A stretch of DNA of 64,000 bases from Alphaproteobacteria bacterium (GTDB lineage: Bacteria > Pseudomonadota > Alphaproteobacteria > Sphingomonadales > Sphingomonadaceae): positions 1-64,000 of the forward strand of contig JAGWWF010000020.1 of the NCBI GenBank assembly GCA_018970445.1, written 5' to 3'. How positions within the stretch are numbered: the first letter of the stretch is position 1; each line of letters starts with the position of its first letter. The notes beneath the pieces are model-generated. The model had not been told where the DNA came from. It was given only the letters and a program-made list of their open reading frames with translations, and ran no database searches. Below, one piece after another: positions 1-10,603 of the stretch. The position numbers and the translations under genes are program-made.

Positions 1-187
1 TGCCGCCGCCCGGCCCGTCGGTGCCAACAAAATCCGTGTCGCAGAATGTGCACACCGCCGTGGCGCGATCCTGTTCGCGCCCGGTCCACAGATTGCAGCC
101 GGCAAAGCGCAGGAACACCGCCCGCCGCCCGGTTTGCGCGCCTTCACCCTGCAGGGTGAGGAACAATTCCTTGACCGCGTAGCTCAT
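1..187 (-). CDS. queE: 7-carboxy-7-deazaguanine synthase QueE (N-terminal part, runs off window edge)
   Basis: Minus-strand translation [61 protein letters not shown]: QueE-type radical SAM start; ATGA overlap with queC. Confidence 0.9.
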   Translation of the reverse strand, partial: MSYAVKELFLTLQGEGAQTGRRAVFLRFAGCNLWTGREQDRATAVCTFCDTDFVGTDGPGGG

Positions 188-852
188 TGGGCGGGGTCTG
201 CGATTCCGGCTTCGGCAAAGCCCTTGGCGCGCAGGCGGCAGCTGTCGCACAGGCCGCATGGCGTGCCGGCCGGCGTGGGGTCATAGCAGGACCAGGTGAG
301 GTGCAATGGCGCCGCAACGGCCTGTGCAGCGGCAATGATGCCGGCCTTGTCCAGGTGCATCAACGGGGTGTGGACACGGAAGCGCTCGCCCTCCACCCCG
401 GCCTTGGTGGCGGTGTTGGCCATCGCTTCGAAGGCGGTAATGAATTCCGGCCGGCAATCGGGATAGCCGGAAAAATCCAGCGCATTCACCCCGATGAACA
501 GATCGCGCGCGCCCGCCGCTTCGGCCCAGCCCAGCGCGACAGACAGGAAGATCGTGTTGCGCGCCGGCACATAGGTGACCGGGATGCCCGGTTCCACGCC
601 GCCTTTGGGCACATCGATATCGGCGGTGAGCGCCGATCCGCCAAAACCCGTGAGATCAAGCGGCAGCACGATGTGCCGTTCCGCCCCCAAGGCTGCTGCC
701 ACGCGGGCGGCATGATCCAGTTCGATGCGGTGGCGCTGGTTGTAATCGATGGTCAACGCCAGGATGCGCCAGCCTTGCGCGCGCGCGATGGCCGCCACCG
801 TGGTGGAATCCAGCCCGCCCGACAGCAGCACAACGGCAAGCGCGCCATTCAT
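184..852 (-). CDS. queC: 7-cyano-7-deazaguanine synthase QueC
   Basis: [14 protein letters not shown]-loop motif and C-terminal CxxCxxC (CGLCDSC); ATG at 852 overlaps hslO stop. Confidence 0.95.
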   Translation of the reverse strand: MNGALAVVLLSGGLDSTTVAAIARAQGWRILALTIDYNQRHRIELDHAARVAAALGAERHIVLPLDLTGFGGSALTADIDVPKGGVEPGIPVTYVPARNTIFLSVALGWAEAAGARDLFIGVNALDFSGYPDCRPEFITAFEAMANTATKAGVEGERFRVHTPLMHLDKAGIIAAAQAVAAPLHLTWSCYDPTPAGTPCGLCDSCRLRAKGFAEAGIADPAQ

Positions 853-1739
853 GCCGCGATCCCGAACACCCGGCTGCAAAACTGGCAGTCCACCGAAATC
901 AGCCCCTTGTCGTCGCGCATCCCGGCGCGTTCGGCTTCGGGAAAGCGCATCAGCACATCGCGGATATGCGTGGCCGAACAGCGGCAGCCCTTCACCGGGG
1001 TGGGGCCGGGCAGCACCCGCACCTGCTCTTCGTGAAACAGCCGCCACAGCAGTTGTTCGGCTGGCAGATCGGCACTGGCCAGTTCATCGGCACTGGTTGT
1101 CCCCGCCAGCGCGGCAACATGTGCCCAATCGGGGTGCTGTTCGCCGGCATCCAGCCGCTCGCCGCCGATTTCGGCCCGCGCCAGATGCTGCACGATCAGG
1201 CCGCCGGCCAGCCAGCCGGTCGCGGCACTGCCGGCCACGCCGATGCGCATCAGCGTGGGCAATTGTTCCGATTGGCCGAACCAGCCTTCCAGCGCGCCGG
1301 CCAGGCCATGGCCTTCCAGCGGCACGATGCCCTGCCAGCGTTCATCCGATGTGGCCTGATCCACCGTGATCGCCAGATAGCCCTTGCCGAACAGTTCAGG
1401 CAGCGACATGCCATCTGAAACAGGCAGTTGATCGTCAAACTTGATATAGCCGCGCAATTCGCCGGCCCGCCAGTCGCAGGCCAGCAATTCCACCACGCCG
1501 CCCTTGGCCGATGCCTGCACTGTCACCTGGCCATCATCCTGCCGCAGCGTCGCTCCCACCAGCGCCGTCAGGGTGAGGGCTTCGGCCAGCAGCCGGATCA
1601 GCGGTTCGGGATAAGGGTGGGCGGCCAGAATCGCGTTCAGCGTCGCATCCAGCCGCACCAGCTGGCCGCGGGCGTTGCGGGCCGGCACCATGAAACCCAG
1701 CGTGCGATCGGCGGTCGGGGCAATGCCTTCGGCCAGCAT
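849..1739 (-). CDS. hslO: Hsp33-family redox chaperone
   Basis: C-terminal CRCS...CQFC zinc motif and Hsp33-like N-terminus ([24 protein letters not shown]); TGATG overlap with argF. Confidence 0.92.
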   Translation of the reverse strand: MLAEGIAPTADRTLGFMVPARNARGQLVRLDATLNAILAAHPYPEPLIRLLAEALTLTALVGATLRQDDGQVTVQASAKGGVVELLACDWRAGELRGYIKFDDQLPVSDGMSLPELFGKGYLAITVDQATSDERWQGIVPLEGHGLAGALEGWFGQSEQLPTLMRIGVAGSAATGWLAGGLIVQHLARAEIGGERLDAGEQHPDWAHVAALAGTTSADELASADLPAEQLLWRLFHEEQVRVLPGPTPVKGCRCSATHIRDVLMRFPEAERAGMRDDKGLISVDCQFCSRVFGIAA

Positions 1740-2665
1740 CAGATGCGCCCCAGACACCACAGCAGGATGGCCTTTTGCACATGCAGGCGATTTTCCGCCT
1801 CGTCCCACACCGCCGAGGCCGGGCCGTCCATCACGCTGTCGGTCACTTCGTCGCCGCGATGGGCGGGCAGGCAATGCAGGAAGATGGCGCCCGGTGCGGC
1901 TCTGGCCATCAGCGCGTCGTTCACCTGGAACGGCTTGCAGGCGGCGATCTTCTCCCTGGCTTCGGCCTGGCCCATCGAAACCCAGGTGTCGGTCACCACC
2001 ACTTCGGCGCCGTCCACGGCTGCTTCGGCGCTGTGCACCAGATCGATGCAGCCACCGCGCGCGCAGGCGGTGGCCATCACGCCCGAATCCGGCTCCAACC
2101 CGCGCGGCACGCCCACCTTCAGATCGAATTTCAACAGGCTGCTGGCTTCGATCAGCGAATTGGTCATGTTGTTGCCGTCGCCAACATAGGCCCACGTGGA
2201 ACCCGTCACCGGCCGCTTGCTGCGTTCTTCAAACGTCATGATGTCGGCCATCACCTGGCAGGGGTGGGACAGATCGGTGAGGCCGTTGATCACCGGAATG
2301 CTGGCCTGTTCGGCTAGCTGTTCCAGCTTTTCATGATTGCCGGTGCGCAGCATCAGCGCATCGACCATGCGGGCCAGCACGCGGGCCGTATCGGCGATCG
2401 TTTCACCGCGCCCCAACTGCATCTCGCCGGCGCTGGAAACGATGGTGGTCGCCCCCAGCTGGCGGGCGGCCATGTCGAAGGAAAAGCGGGTGCGCGTGCT
2501 GGGCTTTTCAAAGATCATGCCCAGCACATGCCCGGCCAGCGGTGCATCGGCATCCACCCGGCCCCTGGGCCAGCCGGCACGCGCCGCCTTGCGGGCGTGG
2601 GCCTCATCAAGAATGGCCCGCAAACCGGCGGGCGTGGCCGTGGCAAGATCAAGGAAATGCGGCAT
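1739..2665 (-). CDS. argF: ornithine carbamoyltransferase
   Basis: FEKPSTRTRFSFD and HCLPAHRGDEV motifs. Confidence 0.95.
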   Translation of the reverse strand: MPHFLDLATATPAGLRAILDEAHARKAARAGWPRGRVDADAPLAGHVLGMIFEKPSTRTRFSFDMAARQLGATTIVSSAGEMQLGRGETIADTARVLARMVDALMLRTGNHEKLEQLAEQASIPVINGLTDLSHPCQVMADIMTFEERSKRPVTGSTWAYVGDGNNMTNSLIEASSLLKFDLKVGVPRGLEPDSGVMATACARGGCIDLVHSAEAAVDGAEVVVTDTWVSMGQAEAREKIAACKPFQVNDALMARAAPGAIFLHCLPAHRGDEVTDSVMDGPASAVWDEAENRLHVQKAILLWCLGRI

Positions 2666-2667
2666 CT

Positions 2668-2782
2668 TTTGCTCTTTTCCCCCCCGCTTGGCGGATGGGG
2701 GCTTGGGGAGGGGAAGGGGACGGGCAGTTCGGGAAAAACACAGCCCCACCCCCGGCCCCTCCTCTGAAGGGATGGAGAATTG
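2668..2782. repeat. G/C-tract intergenic repeat-like sequence (ccccacccccggcccctcctctgaagggatgg)
   Basis: argD-argF intergenic region with strand-asymmetric C/G runs resembling dispersed alphaproteobacterial intergenic elements. Confidence 0.4.
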
Positions 2783-3970
2783 TTATGCAGCTACCGCCGG
2801 CTGGTAACTGCGCGCAGCGGCCGACAGGCGTTCAACACATTGGCTGATCTGCTGTTCGCCAATGGTCAGCGGCGGCAGCAGACGCACGACATTGTCGCCA
2901 GCGGCCACTGCCAACAAACCATGGCTGCGGGCGTGGCCCACAAAGGCGCGGCTGTCGCTCTTCAGCTTCAGACCCAGCATCAGGCCATGGCCGCGGACGC
3001 TTTCGAACAGATCGTCGTGATTGGGGATCATCTGTTCCAGCGCCTGGGTCAGCCGGGCGCCCATCTCGCGCACCTGCGCCAGAAAGGCCGGTTCGGCCAC
3101 GATGTCCAGCACCGCTTCGCACGCTGCCATGGCCAGCGGATTGCCGCCATAGGTGCTGCCGTGGGTGCCAACCACCATGCCGGCGGCGGCGCGTTCGGTC
3201 GCCAGGCACGCCCCCACCGGGAAGCCGCCGCCTATGCCCTTGGCGATCGCCATGATGTCGGGCGTGATGCCATACAGCTCATGCGCGAACAGTGCGCCGG
3301 TGCGGGCGACCCCGCACTGCACCTCGTCCAGGATCAGCAGCAGGCCGTGCTTGTCGGCCAGGGCGCGCAGGCCGTGCAGGAATGCCGGGCTGGCCGGGCG
3401 GATGCCGCCCTCGCCCTGGATCGGTTCCACCATGAAGGCGCCCACCGTGTCGTCGATGGCGGCTTCGGCGGCGGCCAGATCGTCGAAGGGCACCACCTTG
3501 AACCAGTCGGGCAGCGGTTCAAAGCCCTTGCGCAGCTTTTCCTGATCGGTGGCCGAAATCGTCGCCAGGGTGCGGCCGTGGAAGGCGTTGGAAAAGGTGA
3601 TGATGCGATGCTTGTGCGGATTGCCCATGGCATAATGATGGGCAAAGGCGGTTTTGACTGAACATTCAATGGCTTCGGCGCCGCTGTTGGTAAAGAATAC
3701 CGTATCGGCAAAGGTGAGATCGACCAGCCGCTGCGCCAGATGTTCCTGCGCCGGCACCTTGTACAGGTTGCTGGTGTGCATCAGCGTGGCGGCCTGTTTC
3801 TGGATGGCCTGCACCAGATGCGGATGGCCATGGCCCAGGCAGTTGACGGCGATGCCGCTGGCCATGTCCAGCCATTCGCGCCCCTGCGCATCATAAAGAT
3901 AACAGCCGTCACCTCGCACCGGGGCCACCTCGCACCGGCCATAAACGGGCATGAGCGGGCTGATCGTCAT
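2783..3970 (-). CDS. argD: acetylornithine aminotransferase
   Basis: Class III aminotransferase; NSGAEAIECSVKTA, DEVQCGVARTG, Lys in MAIAKGIGGGFP. Confidence 0.93.
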   Translation of the reverse strand: MTISPLMPVYGRCEVAPVRGDGCYLYDAQGREWLDMASGIAVNCLGHGHPHLVQAIQKQAATLMHTSNLYKVPAQEHLAQRLVDLTFADTVFFTNSGAEAIECSVKTAFAHHYAMGNPHKHRIITFSNAFHGRTLATISATDQEKLRKGFEPLPDWFKVVPFDDLAAAEAAIDDTVGAFMVEPIQGEGGIRPASPAFLHGLRALADKHGLLLILDEVQCGVARTGALFAHELYGITPDIMAIAKGIGGGFPVGACLATERAAAGMVVGTHGSTYGGNPLAMAACEAVLDIVAEPAFLAQVREMGARLTQALEQMIPNHDDLFESVRGHGLMLGLKLKSDSRAFVGHARSHGLLAVAAGDNVVRLLPPLTIGEQQISQCVERLSAAARSYQPAVAA

Positions 3971-4030
3971 CGGTTTCTTCCCAGCAAGGCGTCGGGATGC
4001 GGACGCCGGACACGCAATCAGGAACAACGC

Positions 4031-4060
4031 AAAAAGGCGGCCCCCAGGGCAGCCGCCTTT
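4031..4060 (-). terminator. Rho-independent terminator downstream of TonB receptor gene
   Basis: AAAGGCGGC/GCCGCCTTT 9-bp stem followed by T5 on the minus strand. Confidence 0.7.
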
Positions 4061-4092
4061 GTGGCGCGGTATAGCGGCTTCATGCCCACCCC

Positions 4093-6054
4093 TCAACCCC
4101 CAACCATCACGCCGATGCGCAGGGTGCGGCCGGGCAGCGGCAGGCCAAGTTGCGGGGTGATCAGGCCGTTCAGCGCATTGTCCAGCGCCGCCGTGAGCGC
4201 CAGCGCGGCCTTGCCGATATGCGCCACCGGCACCCGCCCGCGCAGGTTGATTTCGGTGCCCGGTGATAGGCGGGCCAGCCGGCCATCGGGGGCCAGATCG
4301 CGCGCCGGGCCCACATGGCGCAGTTCGGCGCGCAGATCGAACCCGGCCGGCGCCTGGGCGTGGTGGGCCCAGTCCACGGCCAGCATCACCTCGTGGGCTG
4401 GCCGCTGCGGCAGCGGCTGGCCGGCGCTGCTGGCATCCACGGCGCTGCCGGTCAATTCCAGCGTCAGCCGGCGGGCGATCTGCCATTGCAGCGCGGCATC
4501 CGCCCCGTAACTGGTGGTGGCGGCCTGGTTGAAGCGCTGGCGCAGGCTGGCGCTGCCCACCCGCACGATACGCTGGCCGATGCTGCCCAGCCCGCGCTGC
4601 CAGAAGGGATTGAGCGTGAGGGTGAGGGGGCCGGTCTGCCACTGCACCTCGGCATCGGCCAGCCAGGCGCGTTCGGGGCGCAGGGCCGGATTGGCCAGAA
4701 ACCGGCCCAGCGCCTCGCCGAACAATTCGCGCGCCGAGGGGAAGCGGTTGCGCCGCCCGCCCGACAGGGTGATCGACAGGCCGGCGGCGGGCATGGTGCG
4801 CAGCGCTGCCGAAAATGTGGCCGCGCCGGTGATCGGCTGCGCCGGCTTGTCGCCCGTGCGCGGATTGGCCGATTGGTCATAACCGGCCCCCAGGGTGAGC
4901 GCGCTGCCGCCGCCCAGCGCCACATCGGCCTCCACCCCGCCCGAAACCAGCGTCTGGCGATACAACAGGGGTGGCGGCACCGTGCCGGGCGGAACGGCGG
5001 TGTCGGTCTGCTGATGGTCGCTCGCCTGACCGGACAGGCTCCAGCGCAGGCGGGCCGGGCCAAGGCCGTGTGCCAGGGTGAGCCGCCCGCCCGCAGTGTC
5101 GTCATCATTGGCCTCGCGGGCGCGCAGGGCGGTGTAGCTGGCATCGCGATGGGCATCGATGCGCTGGCCGAACCATTGCCGCCACAGCGTTGCCCGCGCC
5201 GTCGCGTCACCGCCCAGCGCCAGTTCCAGCGCCAGTTGCGCCTGGGTCAGCCGCCAATCGGGGGTGCGCCAGTATCGCGGCGCGGCCACGGCGGGATCGC
5301 GATCCGATTCGGGCGCAACGCCGCGCCGCGCATCGATGTGCAGCAGGCTGGCCCGCCAATCGATCGCACCGGCACTGCCGCCGATGCCGGCAAACAGGCT
5401 GGTGGCGCCCAGATCGCTGTTGGTGCGCCGGCCGCTGGCATCCTGCGAAAAGGGCAGGGCGCGGCTTCGCGCCACCGGCACTGCGGCTTGCGCCTGGTGG
5501 GCGGCAGCCAGCGTGAGCCGGGTGTGCCCCAATGGCACCACGCCGGCGGCCGAAGCATTGATCAGCCCCAGGCTGCCGGCCTGCGCCTGGCCCACCGCGC
5601 CCTCATCACGGGTGCGCAGATCCAGCACGCCGGCCACGGCATTGGCACCATATTCGATGGCACCCGCGCCCTTGCGCACCGAAAGCGTGCCGATCAGCCC
5701 GGCTGGCACCAGCCCCAGATCGATGCGGCCATCCCAGGGCACGGCCAGCGGTGCGCCATCCAGAAACACCTGGGTCTGGCGTTCCTCGCTGCCGCGAATG
5801 CGCACCACGCTTTCGCCGCGCGAATTGGGCCGGATCGATACGCCGGGCAGGCCGCGCAGCGCATCGGCCATGTTGCGCGGCTGTCGATCCAGCAGCGCCT
5901 CGCCCGAAAGGCCCACACCGGGGCTGAACACCCGGCCCGGTGTGGCCGGTGCCGTCACGGTGATCAGCGCCTCGGCCGGCCCGGCGGCGGGCGTGGCGCG
6001 GGCCGGCGCTGCCGCCGGCCCAGCCAGCAGCAGCGCCGTGATCAGTGCGTTCAC
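4093..6054 (-). CDS. TonB-dependent receptor
   Basis: Plug domain (NMADALRGLPGVSIRPNSRGESVVRIRGSEERQTQVFLDGAPL), beta-barrel-like C-terminus. Confidence 0.9.
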   Translation of the reverse strand: MNALITALLLAGPAAAPARATPAAGPAEALITVTAPATPGRVFSPGVGLSGEALLDRQPRNMADALRGLPGVSIRPNSRGESVVRIRGSEERQTQVFLDGAPLAVPWDGRIDLGLVPAGLIGTLSVRKGAGAIEYGANAVAGVLDLRTRDEGAVGQAQAGSLGLINASAAGVVPLGHTRLTLAAAHQAQAAVPVARSRALPFSQDASGRRTNSDLGATSLFAGIGGSAGAIDWRASLLHIDARRGVAPESDRDPAVAAPRYWRTPDWRLTQAQLALELALGGDATARATLWRQWFGQRIDAHRDASYTALRAREANDDDTAGGRLTLAHGLGPARLRWSLSGQASDHQQTDTAVPPGTVPPPLLYRQTLVSGGVEADVALGGGSALTLGAGYDQSANPRTGDKPAQPITGAATFSAALRTMPAAGLSITLSGGRRNRFPSARELFGEALGRFLANPALRPERAWLADAEVQWQTGPLTLTLNPFWQRGLGSIGQRIVRVGSASLRQRFNQAATTSYGADAALQWQIARRLTLELTGSAVDASSAGQPLPQRPAHEVMLAVDWAHHAQAPAGFDLRAELRHVGPARDLAPDGRLARLSPGTEINLRGRVPVAHIGKAALALTAALDNALNGLITPQLGLPLPGRTLRIGVMVGG

Positions 6055-9000
6055 CGCTTCTTGCGGGGGAAGGCAAGGCTGCGGAAGTCACCGAAGTAAC
6101 GCCCGCCCACCAGGCCGCGGCCCAGCGCCGTCATCTGGCCGCCGGTTGGCACCAGATCCACCGCCACATCCGCCAGGCTGATCGGCGCGATACTGGCACC
6201 GCGCAGATCGGTGTTCAGCGCCGTCGCCGTGCCCGCCTTCAGGGCGGCAAAGGCGTCTTCCACCTCCTTCAGCTCCTTTTCCAGCGCATCCACGCGGGCG
6301 ATGGCATAGGCTGGTGGCCGGCCTTCGGTGCTGATGATCTGGCCATAGGCGCTGTCCATATGCTCGCGCAGCCGCTCCTCGCCGGTGATGGCGCCGCCTT
6401 CGGTGGTGGCCACCACCTGTTTGCGCAGGGCATCGGCTTTGGCCGCCAGGTCCAGCGCGGCCTTCTTCGCGGCCGGCGTGGCTCTGGCATCCGCCGCGGC
6501 CTGTTGGGCACCCTGGCCCATCGCCACCAGCCCGAAGGTAAGGCCGGTCATGCGGCGGAACAGCAATTTCACCCGTTCGGCCGCATCATATTGCGCCTTG
6601 CGATCATCGGCGCTGAACGCGGCGCGGGCATCGCTGGTGATGATCAGCGGCGTCTGCGTCACCTGGCCGGCCTTGGTCAGCCGCACGCTGTAGCTGCCGG
6701 GCAGCACGCGCTGGCCCACCACGCTGTTGCCGGCGATGCTGGCGGCCGGCGGCACCACCGGCGGCCGGGTGCGCATCGACCACACCACCCGGTTCAGCCC
6801 CTTGCGCTTGGCGGTCGGCAGTTCCTCCACCACCGCGCCATCCGGCCCGACGATTTCCAGCTTCATGCGGCCGATCACGTGCCGGGCCTTCTGATAATAG
6901 GTGATCACCGCGCCATCGGCCGGGTTTTCGCCCAGATAAATGGCATCGCCGGCGCTCCAGCCGCCATTGCCCTGGATGCGCTGTTCCACCGGGCCGCTGG
7001 CGATCAGCGTGGCGTTGGCCGCCAGCGTTTCAGGCTTCAGGGCGCGCAGCGGCGACACATCGTCGATCACCCACATGCCGCGGCCATGGGTGGCCAGCAC
7101 CAGATCATCGCCCTTTTTCGATTGGGCGATGTCGCGCACCGCCACCGCCGGGAAATTGCCGGGGCGGAATTCTTCCCAGCTCGCGCCGGCATCGCGGCTG
7201 ATGAACAGGCCGAATTCGGTGCCCAGATACAGGATATTTGGGGAAACCCGGTCTTCCTTGATGACATGGGCATAGCCGCGCACCGCCGCGGTGGCCGGCC
7301 CGGCCAGCCGCGTGAAGCTCTTGCCGCCATCGCGGGTGACGAACAGATGCGGGGCCATGTCGCCCCACATGTGCCGATCCACCGCCACATAGGCGGTGCC
7401 CGCATCATGCTGGCTGGCTTCCACCCAGCTGATCCAGTTGTCCGGCCCCAGCTTCAGCGCCTTGGTCACATTGGTCCAGCTGGTGCCGCCATTGGTCGTC
7501 ACCTGCACATTGCCATCATCGGTGCCCACCCAGATGGTGCCGGCGGCCTTCGGGCTTTCGCTGATCGAATAGATGGTGGTGTGCATTTCGGCGGAGCTGT
7601 TGTCCACCGTGATGCCGCCCGATTTTTCCTGTTGTTGTTTCAACGGGTTGTTGGTGGTCAGATCGGGCGAGATGCGTTCCCATGTCGTGCCATGGTCGCG
7701 CGTCTTGTGCAGATACTGGCTGCCCAGATACAGAACCGATCTGTCGTGCGGGCTCAACGCCATCGGCGTGTTCCAGTTGAAGCGGAACTTCTCCTTGTAG
7801 CCCGGCTTGGGCTGGATCGCCTTCTGTTCCAGCGTCTTGCGGTTGATCCAGGCGATGTTGCCGCCCTGATATTCGGCATAGACATGATCCGGGCTGGTGG
7901 GATCGGGCAGCACCCAGAATCCATCGCCGCCATAAAGATTTTCCCAGCGGCTGTTGCTGATGCCGCCGGGATATTCGCTGTCTCCCACCCAGGATGAATT
8001 GTCCTGCAGGCCGCCATAGACCTGATAGGGATCACGATCATCGATGGCGACATGATAGAATTGGCTGATCGGCAGGTTCATGCCGTGCCACCATTTGCTG
8101 CCGCCGTCATAGCTGATCCACAGGCCGCCATCATCGGCGCCGATCAGGTGGCTGGGGTTTTTCGGGTTCACCCACACATCATGCCAATCGGCATGGCTGC
8201 CGCCGGCGGTATCGGAAAAGCTCTTGCCCGCATTGTCCGACACGATCATGCGCAGGTTCATCTTGAACACGCGATCGGCGTTGGTGGGATCAACCACCAT
8301 CTTGGCGAAATAGAAGGGCCGCCACACCATGTTGCGGCTGCGGTCGCGCTCCGCAAAGGTCAGGCCGCCATCGTCCGACACATACAGCGCCGATTTGGCA
8401 TGTTCGATGAAGGCGTAGACGCGCTTGGGGTTGGATGGCGCGTGCACCACCTCCACCCGGCCCCACGGTCCGGCCGGCAGGCCCTTGGCGCTGGCGGCAT
8501 CCAGTTTCAGCCAGCGCGCGCCGCCGCTGTCGCTGGTCATCAGCGCGCTGCCCGATGGCGCATCCGGGCCGTCGCCGCCGGAACGGAAGGTCCAGCCCTT
8601 GCGACGGAAATCCCACAGGCCCACTATCAGTTCATCGGGATTGGCCGGGTTCAGGCTGATCGACGCGCAGCCGGTGGACAGGTTGGGGGCCTTGAGCACT
8701 TGCACCCAGCTCTTGCCGCCATCCACCGTCTTGTAGACGCCGCGTTCGGCGCTGTCGCTCCACAACGGGCCGGCCACACAGGCATAGACGATGTCGCTGT
8801 TGGTGGGGTGCACCACGATATCGGCGATGCGTTCGGAATTGGGCAGGCCCATGAACGACCAGTTGTCGCCGCCATCGGTGGATTTGTAGATGCCGTTGCC
8901 CACCGACACGCTGTTGCGGGTCCAGGTCTCCCCGGTGCCCACCCACACGATGCGCTTGTTGGATGGATCAAGCGCGATGGCGCCGATGGATTGCACCGGC

Positions 9001-9263
9001 TGGCGATCGAATTTCGGGGTGAAACTGGTGCCGCCGTCTTCGGATTTCCACACCCCGCCGCTGGCCGCGCCAACAAAGATCGTCACCTTGCCGTCATCCT
9101 CGGCGCGCGCCGCGATCGCGGCGATGCGGCCCGACATCTCGGCGGCGCCGATGTTGCGGATGCCCAGGCCGGAAATGCCGGCCGCGGGCGTATCGGCTGC
9201 CACAGCCGGGGCAGCCATGGCCAATGCCAGCGCAGAGCCGGCCAGAAGCGCAAATCTTGTCAT
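6051..9263 (-). CDS. Secreted BNR/VPS10-like beta-propeller protein (about 1070 aa)
   Basis: Signal peptide MTRFALLAGSALALAMAAPAVAA; repeated S.DGG..W blades (KSEDGGTSF, KSTDGGDNWSF, KTVDGGKSWVQ, VSDDGGLTF). Confidence 0.87.
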   Translation of the reverse strand: MTRFALLAGSALALAMAAPAVAADTPAAGISGLGIRNIGAAEMSGRIAAIAARAEDDGKVTIFVGAASGGVWKSEDGGTSFTPKFDRQPVQSIGAIALDPSNKRIVWVGTGETWTRNSVSVGNGIYKSTDGGDNWSFMGLPNSERIADIVVHPTNSDIVYACVAGPLWSDSAERGVYKTVDGGKSWVQVLKAPNLSTGCASISLNPANPDELIVGLWDFRRKGWTFRSGGDGPDAPSGSALMTSDSGGARWLKLDAASAKGLPAGPWGRVEVVHAPSNPKRVYAFIEHAKSALYVSDDGGLTFAERDRSRNMVWRPFYFAKMVVDPTNADRVFKMNLRMIVSDNAGKSFSDTAGGSHADWHDVWVNPKNPSHLIGADDGGLWISYDGGSKWWHGMNLPISQFYHVAIDDRDPYQVYGGLQDNSSWVGDSEYPGGISNSRWENLYGGDGFWVLPDPTSPDHVYAEYQGGNIAWINRKTLEQKAIQPKPGYKEKFRFNWNTPMALSPHDRSVLYLGSQYLHKTRDHGTTWERISPDLTTNNPLKQQQEKSGGITVDNSSAEMHTTIYSISESPKAAGTIWVGTDDGNVQVTTNGGTSWTNVTKALKLGPDNWISWVEASQHDAGTAYVAVDRHMWGDMAPHLFVTRDGGKSFTRLAGPATAAVRGYAHVIKEDRVSPNILYLGTEFGLFISRDAGASWEEFRPGNFPAVAVRDIAQSKKGDDLVLATHGRGMWVIDDVSPLRALKPETLAANATLIASGPVEQRIQGNGGWSAGDAIYLGENPADGAVITYYQKARHVIGRMKLEIVGPDGAVVEELPTAKRKGLNRVVWSMRTRPPVVPPAASIAGNSVVGQRVLPGSYSVRLTKAGQVTQTPLIITSDARAAFSADDRKAQYDAAERVKLLFRRMTGLTFGLVAMGQGAQQAAADARATPAAKKAALDLAAKADALRKQVVATTEGGAITGEERLREHMDSAYGQIISTEGRPPAYAIARVDALEKELKEVEDAFAALKAGTATALNTDLRGASIAPISLADVAVDLVPTGGQMTALGRGLVGGRYFGDFRSLAFPRKKR

Positions 9264-9280
9264 GATCCCGTTCCCCCTGT

Positions 9281-10018
9281 TCACTTGGCCGGCTGCGCAA
9301 ACAGCGCCGGCGGCGCGGCGGCATTGGCCGCTGCCTTCGTGATGATGGTGCGCTGGCGCTGGCTCGCGCCCTGCGGCCCGCTTTCCACCGACATCGGGAA
9401 CATCACCCCGGCCACCGCTTCATAATCGCCCAGTTCGGTCTCGCTCACCTGCACCGCGCCGCGCAGCTTGCGGGTTTCGACAATCTTCACCTCCAGCATC
9501 GAATCGGGATCGATCAGATAGATGAATTCATCGCCGTCCTTCTGGATCACCTTCAGCTTGTAACAATCGGTGCCATCGAAATCCTCGCGGCCCAGCAGGC
9601 TCACGCTGGCCCCGTCGGCCCTTGCGCTCAGCAGCACGCCGGGGATGGTGGCGGCATCGGCCAGGCTGCGCGCTTCGTCGTCGCCCATCTTTTCGGCATC
9701 CTTGCGGCCTTCGAACGGGTTGATGCGCCAGCCGCCGCCCTTGCCGTCATAGGCCTGCACCAGGGTCAGGCCCTGCAGGGTCGCTTCCACCCGCACCGCG
9801 CCGCCGCTGCGCACCTCGTGATAGGTCAGCTCGAAGCCGCCGGGAAACACCAGCTTGCCATCCAGCGTCAGGCTGGTCAGCGCCGCCAATGCCGCCTGGC
9901 CGCCGCGCGCCGCCAGATTCTTCTGCACGATCTCGTCGGCACTGGGCAGGGCGGCCGGCTGGGCCATGGCCGCGGTGGCCAGAAACAGCGCACCCAGGGC
10001 GCCGGCTGTGATTCGCAT
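9281..10018 (-). CDS. Secreted outer-membrane lipoprotein-sorting-like protein
   Basis: Signal peptide; LolA/LppX-like fold suggested by YHEVRSGGAVRVEATLQGLTLVQAYDGKGGGWRINPF and IDPDSMLEVKIVETR. Confidence 0.65.
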   Translation of the reverse strand: MRITAGALGALFLATAAMAQPAALPSADEIVQKNLAARGGQAALAALTSLTLDGKLVFPGGFELTYHEVRSGGAVRVEATLQGLTLVQAYDGKGGGWRINPFEGRKDAEKMGDDEARSLADAATIPGVLLSARADGASVSLLGREDFDGTDCYKLKVIQKDGDEFIYLIDPDSMLEVKIVETRKLRGAVQVSETELGDYEAVAGVMFPMSVESGPQGASQRQRTIITKAAANAAAPPALFAQPAK

Positions 10019-10126
10019 GATATCCCCCAAGGAACGTCGTTCAATCGCGAAAGGCTGCCGCAGCATCACTGTATTGTCAAGGTAACACTCTTGTAAGCCG
10101 ACGAAAAAGCCGGCAAGCACAAGGGC

Positions 10127-10603
10127 ATGGCACACAGTGATGTTCTGGATTGGCTGGCGGCGCACGCGCCCGATGTGCCGGTGATCATTCCCGGCCAGTC
10201 CACCGCCACCGTGGCCGAAGCGGCCGCCGCGCTGGGCGTTGCACCGGCGCGCATCGCAAAATCCCTGGCGATGCGGGTGAATGGCGAGGCGCTGTTGCTG
10301 GTCACCAGCGGCACCGCCCGGCTGGACAATGCCAAATGCCGCGCCGCGCTGGGTGGCAAGCCGCGCATGCTGGATGCCGAAGAAACGCTGGCACTCACCG
10401 GTCATGCGGTGGGCGGCGTCTGCCCGTTCGGCCTGAAAACCCCGTTGCCGGTGTGGCTGGATGTGTCGCTGCTGGCGTTTGAAACCGTGTTTCCCGCTGC
10501 CGGCAGCCGCGAAACCTCGGTGGAAATCGCGCCGCAGCGGCTGGCCGCGTTGCTGGCCAAGGGCTGGGTGGATGCCTGCAGGCTGCCGGATCAATCGGTA
10601 TAG
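10127..10603 (+). CDS. YbaK/EbsC-family aminoacyl-tRNA deacylase-like protein
   Basis: AARIAKSLAMRV...LLLVTSGTARLDNAK...GHAVGGVCPFGL pattern. Confidence 0.88.
   Translation: MAHSDVLDWLAAHAPDVPVIIPGQSTATVAEAAAALGVAPARIAKSLAMRVNGEALLLVTSGTARLDNAKCRAALGGKPRMLDAEETLALTGHAVGGVCPFGLKTPLPVWLDVSLLAFETVFPAAGSRETSVEIAPQRLAALLAKGWVDACRLPDQSV

Noticed and set aside
144-335. 63-aa minus ORF at window start
   Set aside because: Out of frame with, and overlapping, the convincing queE/queC reading frames.
6045-7997. 650-aa plus-strand ORF antisense to the BNR protein
   Set aside because: Composition-driven open frame, no family signal.
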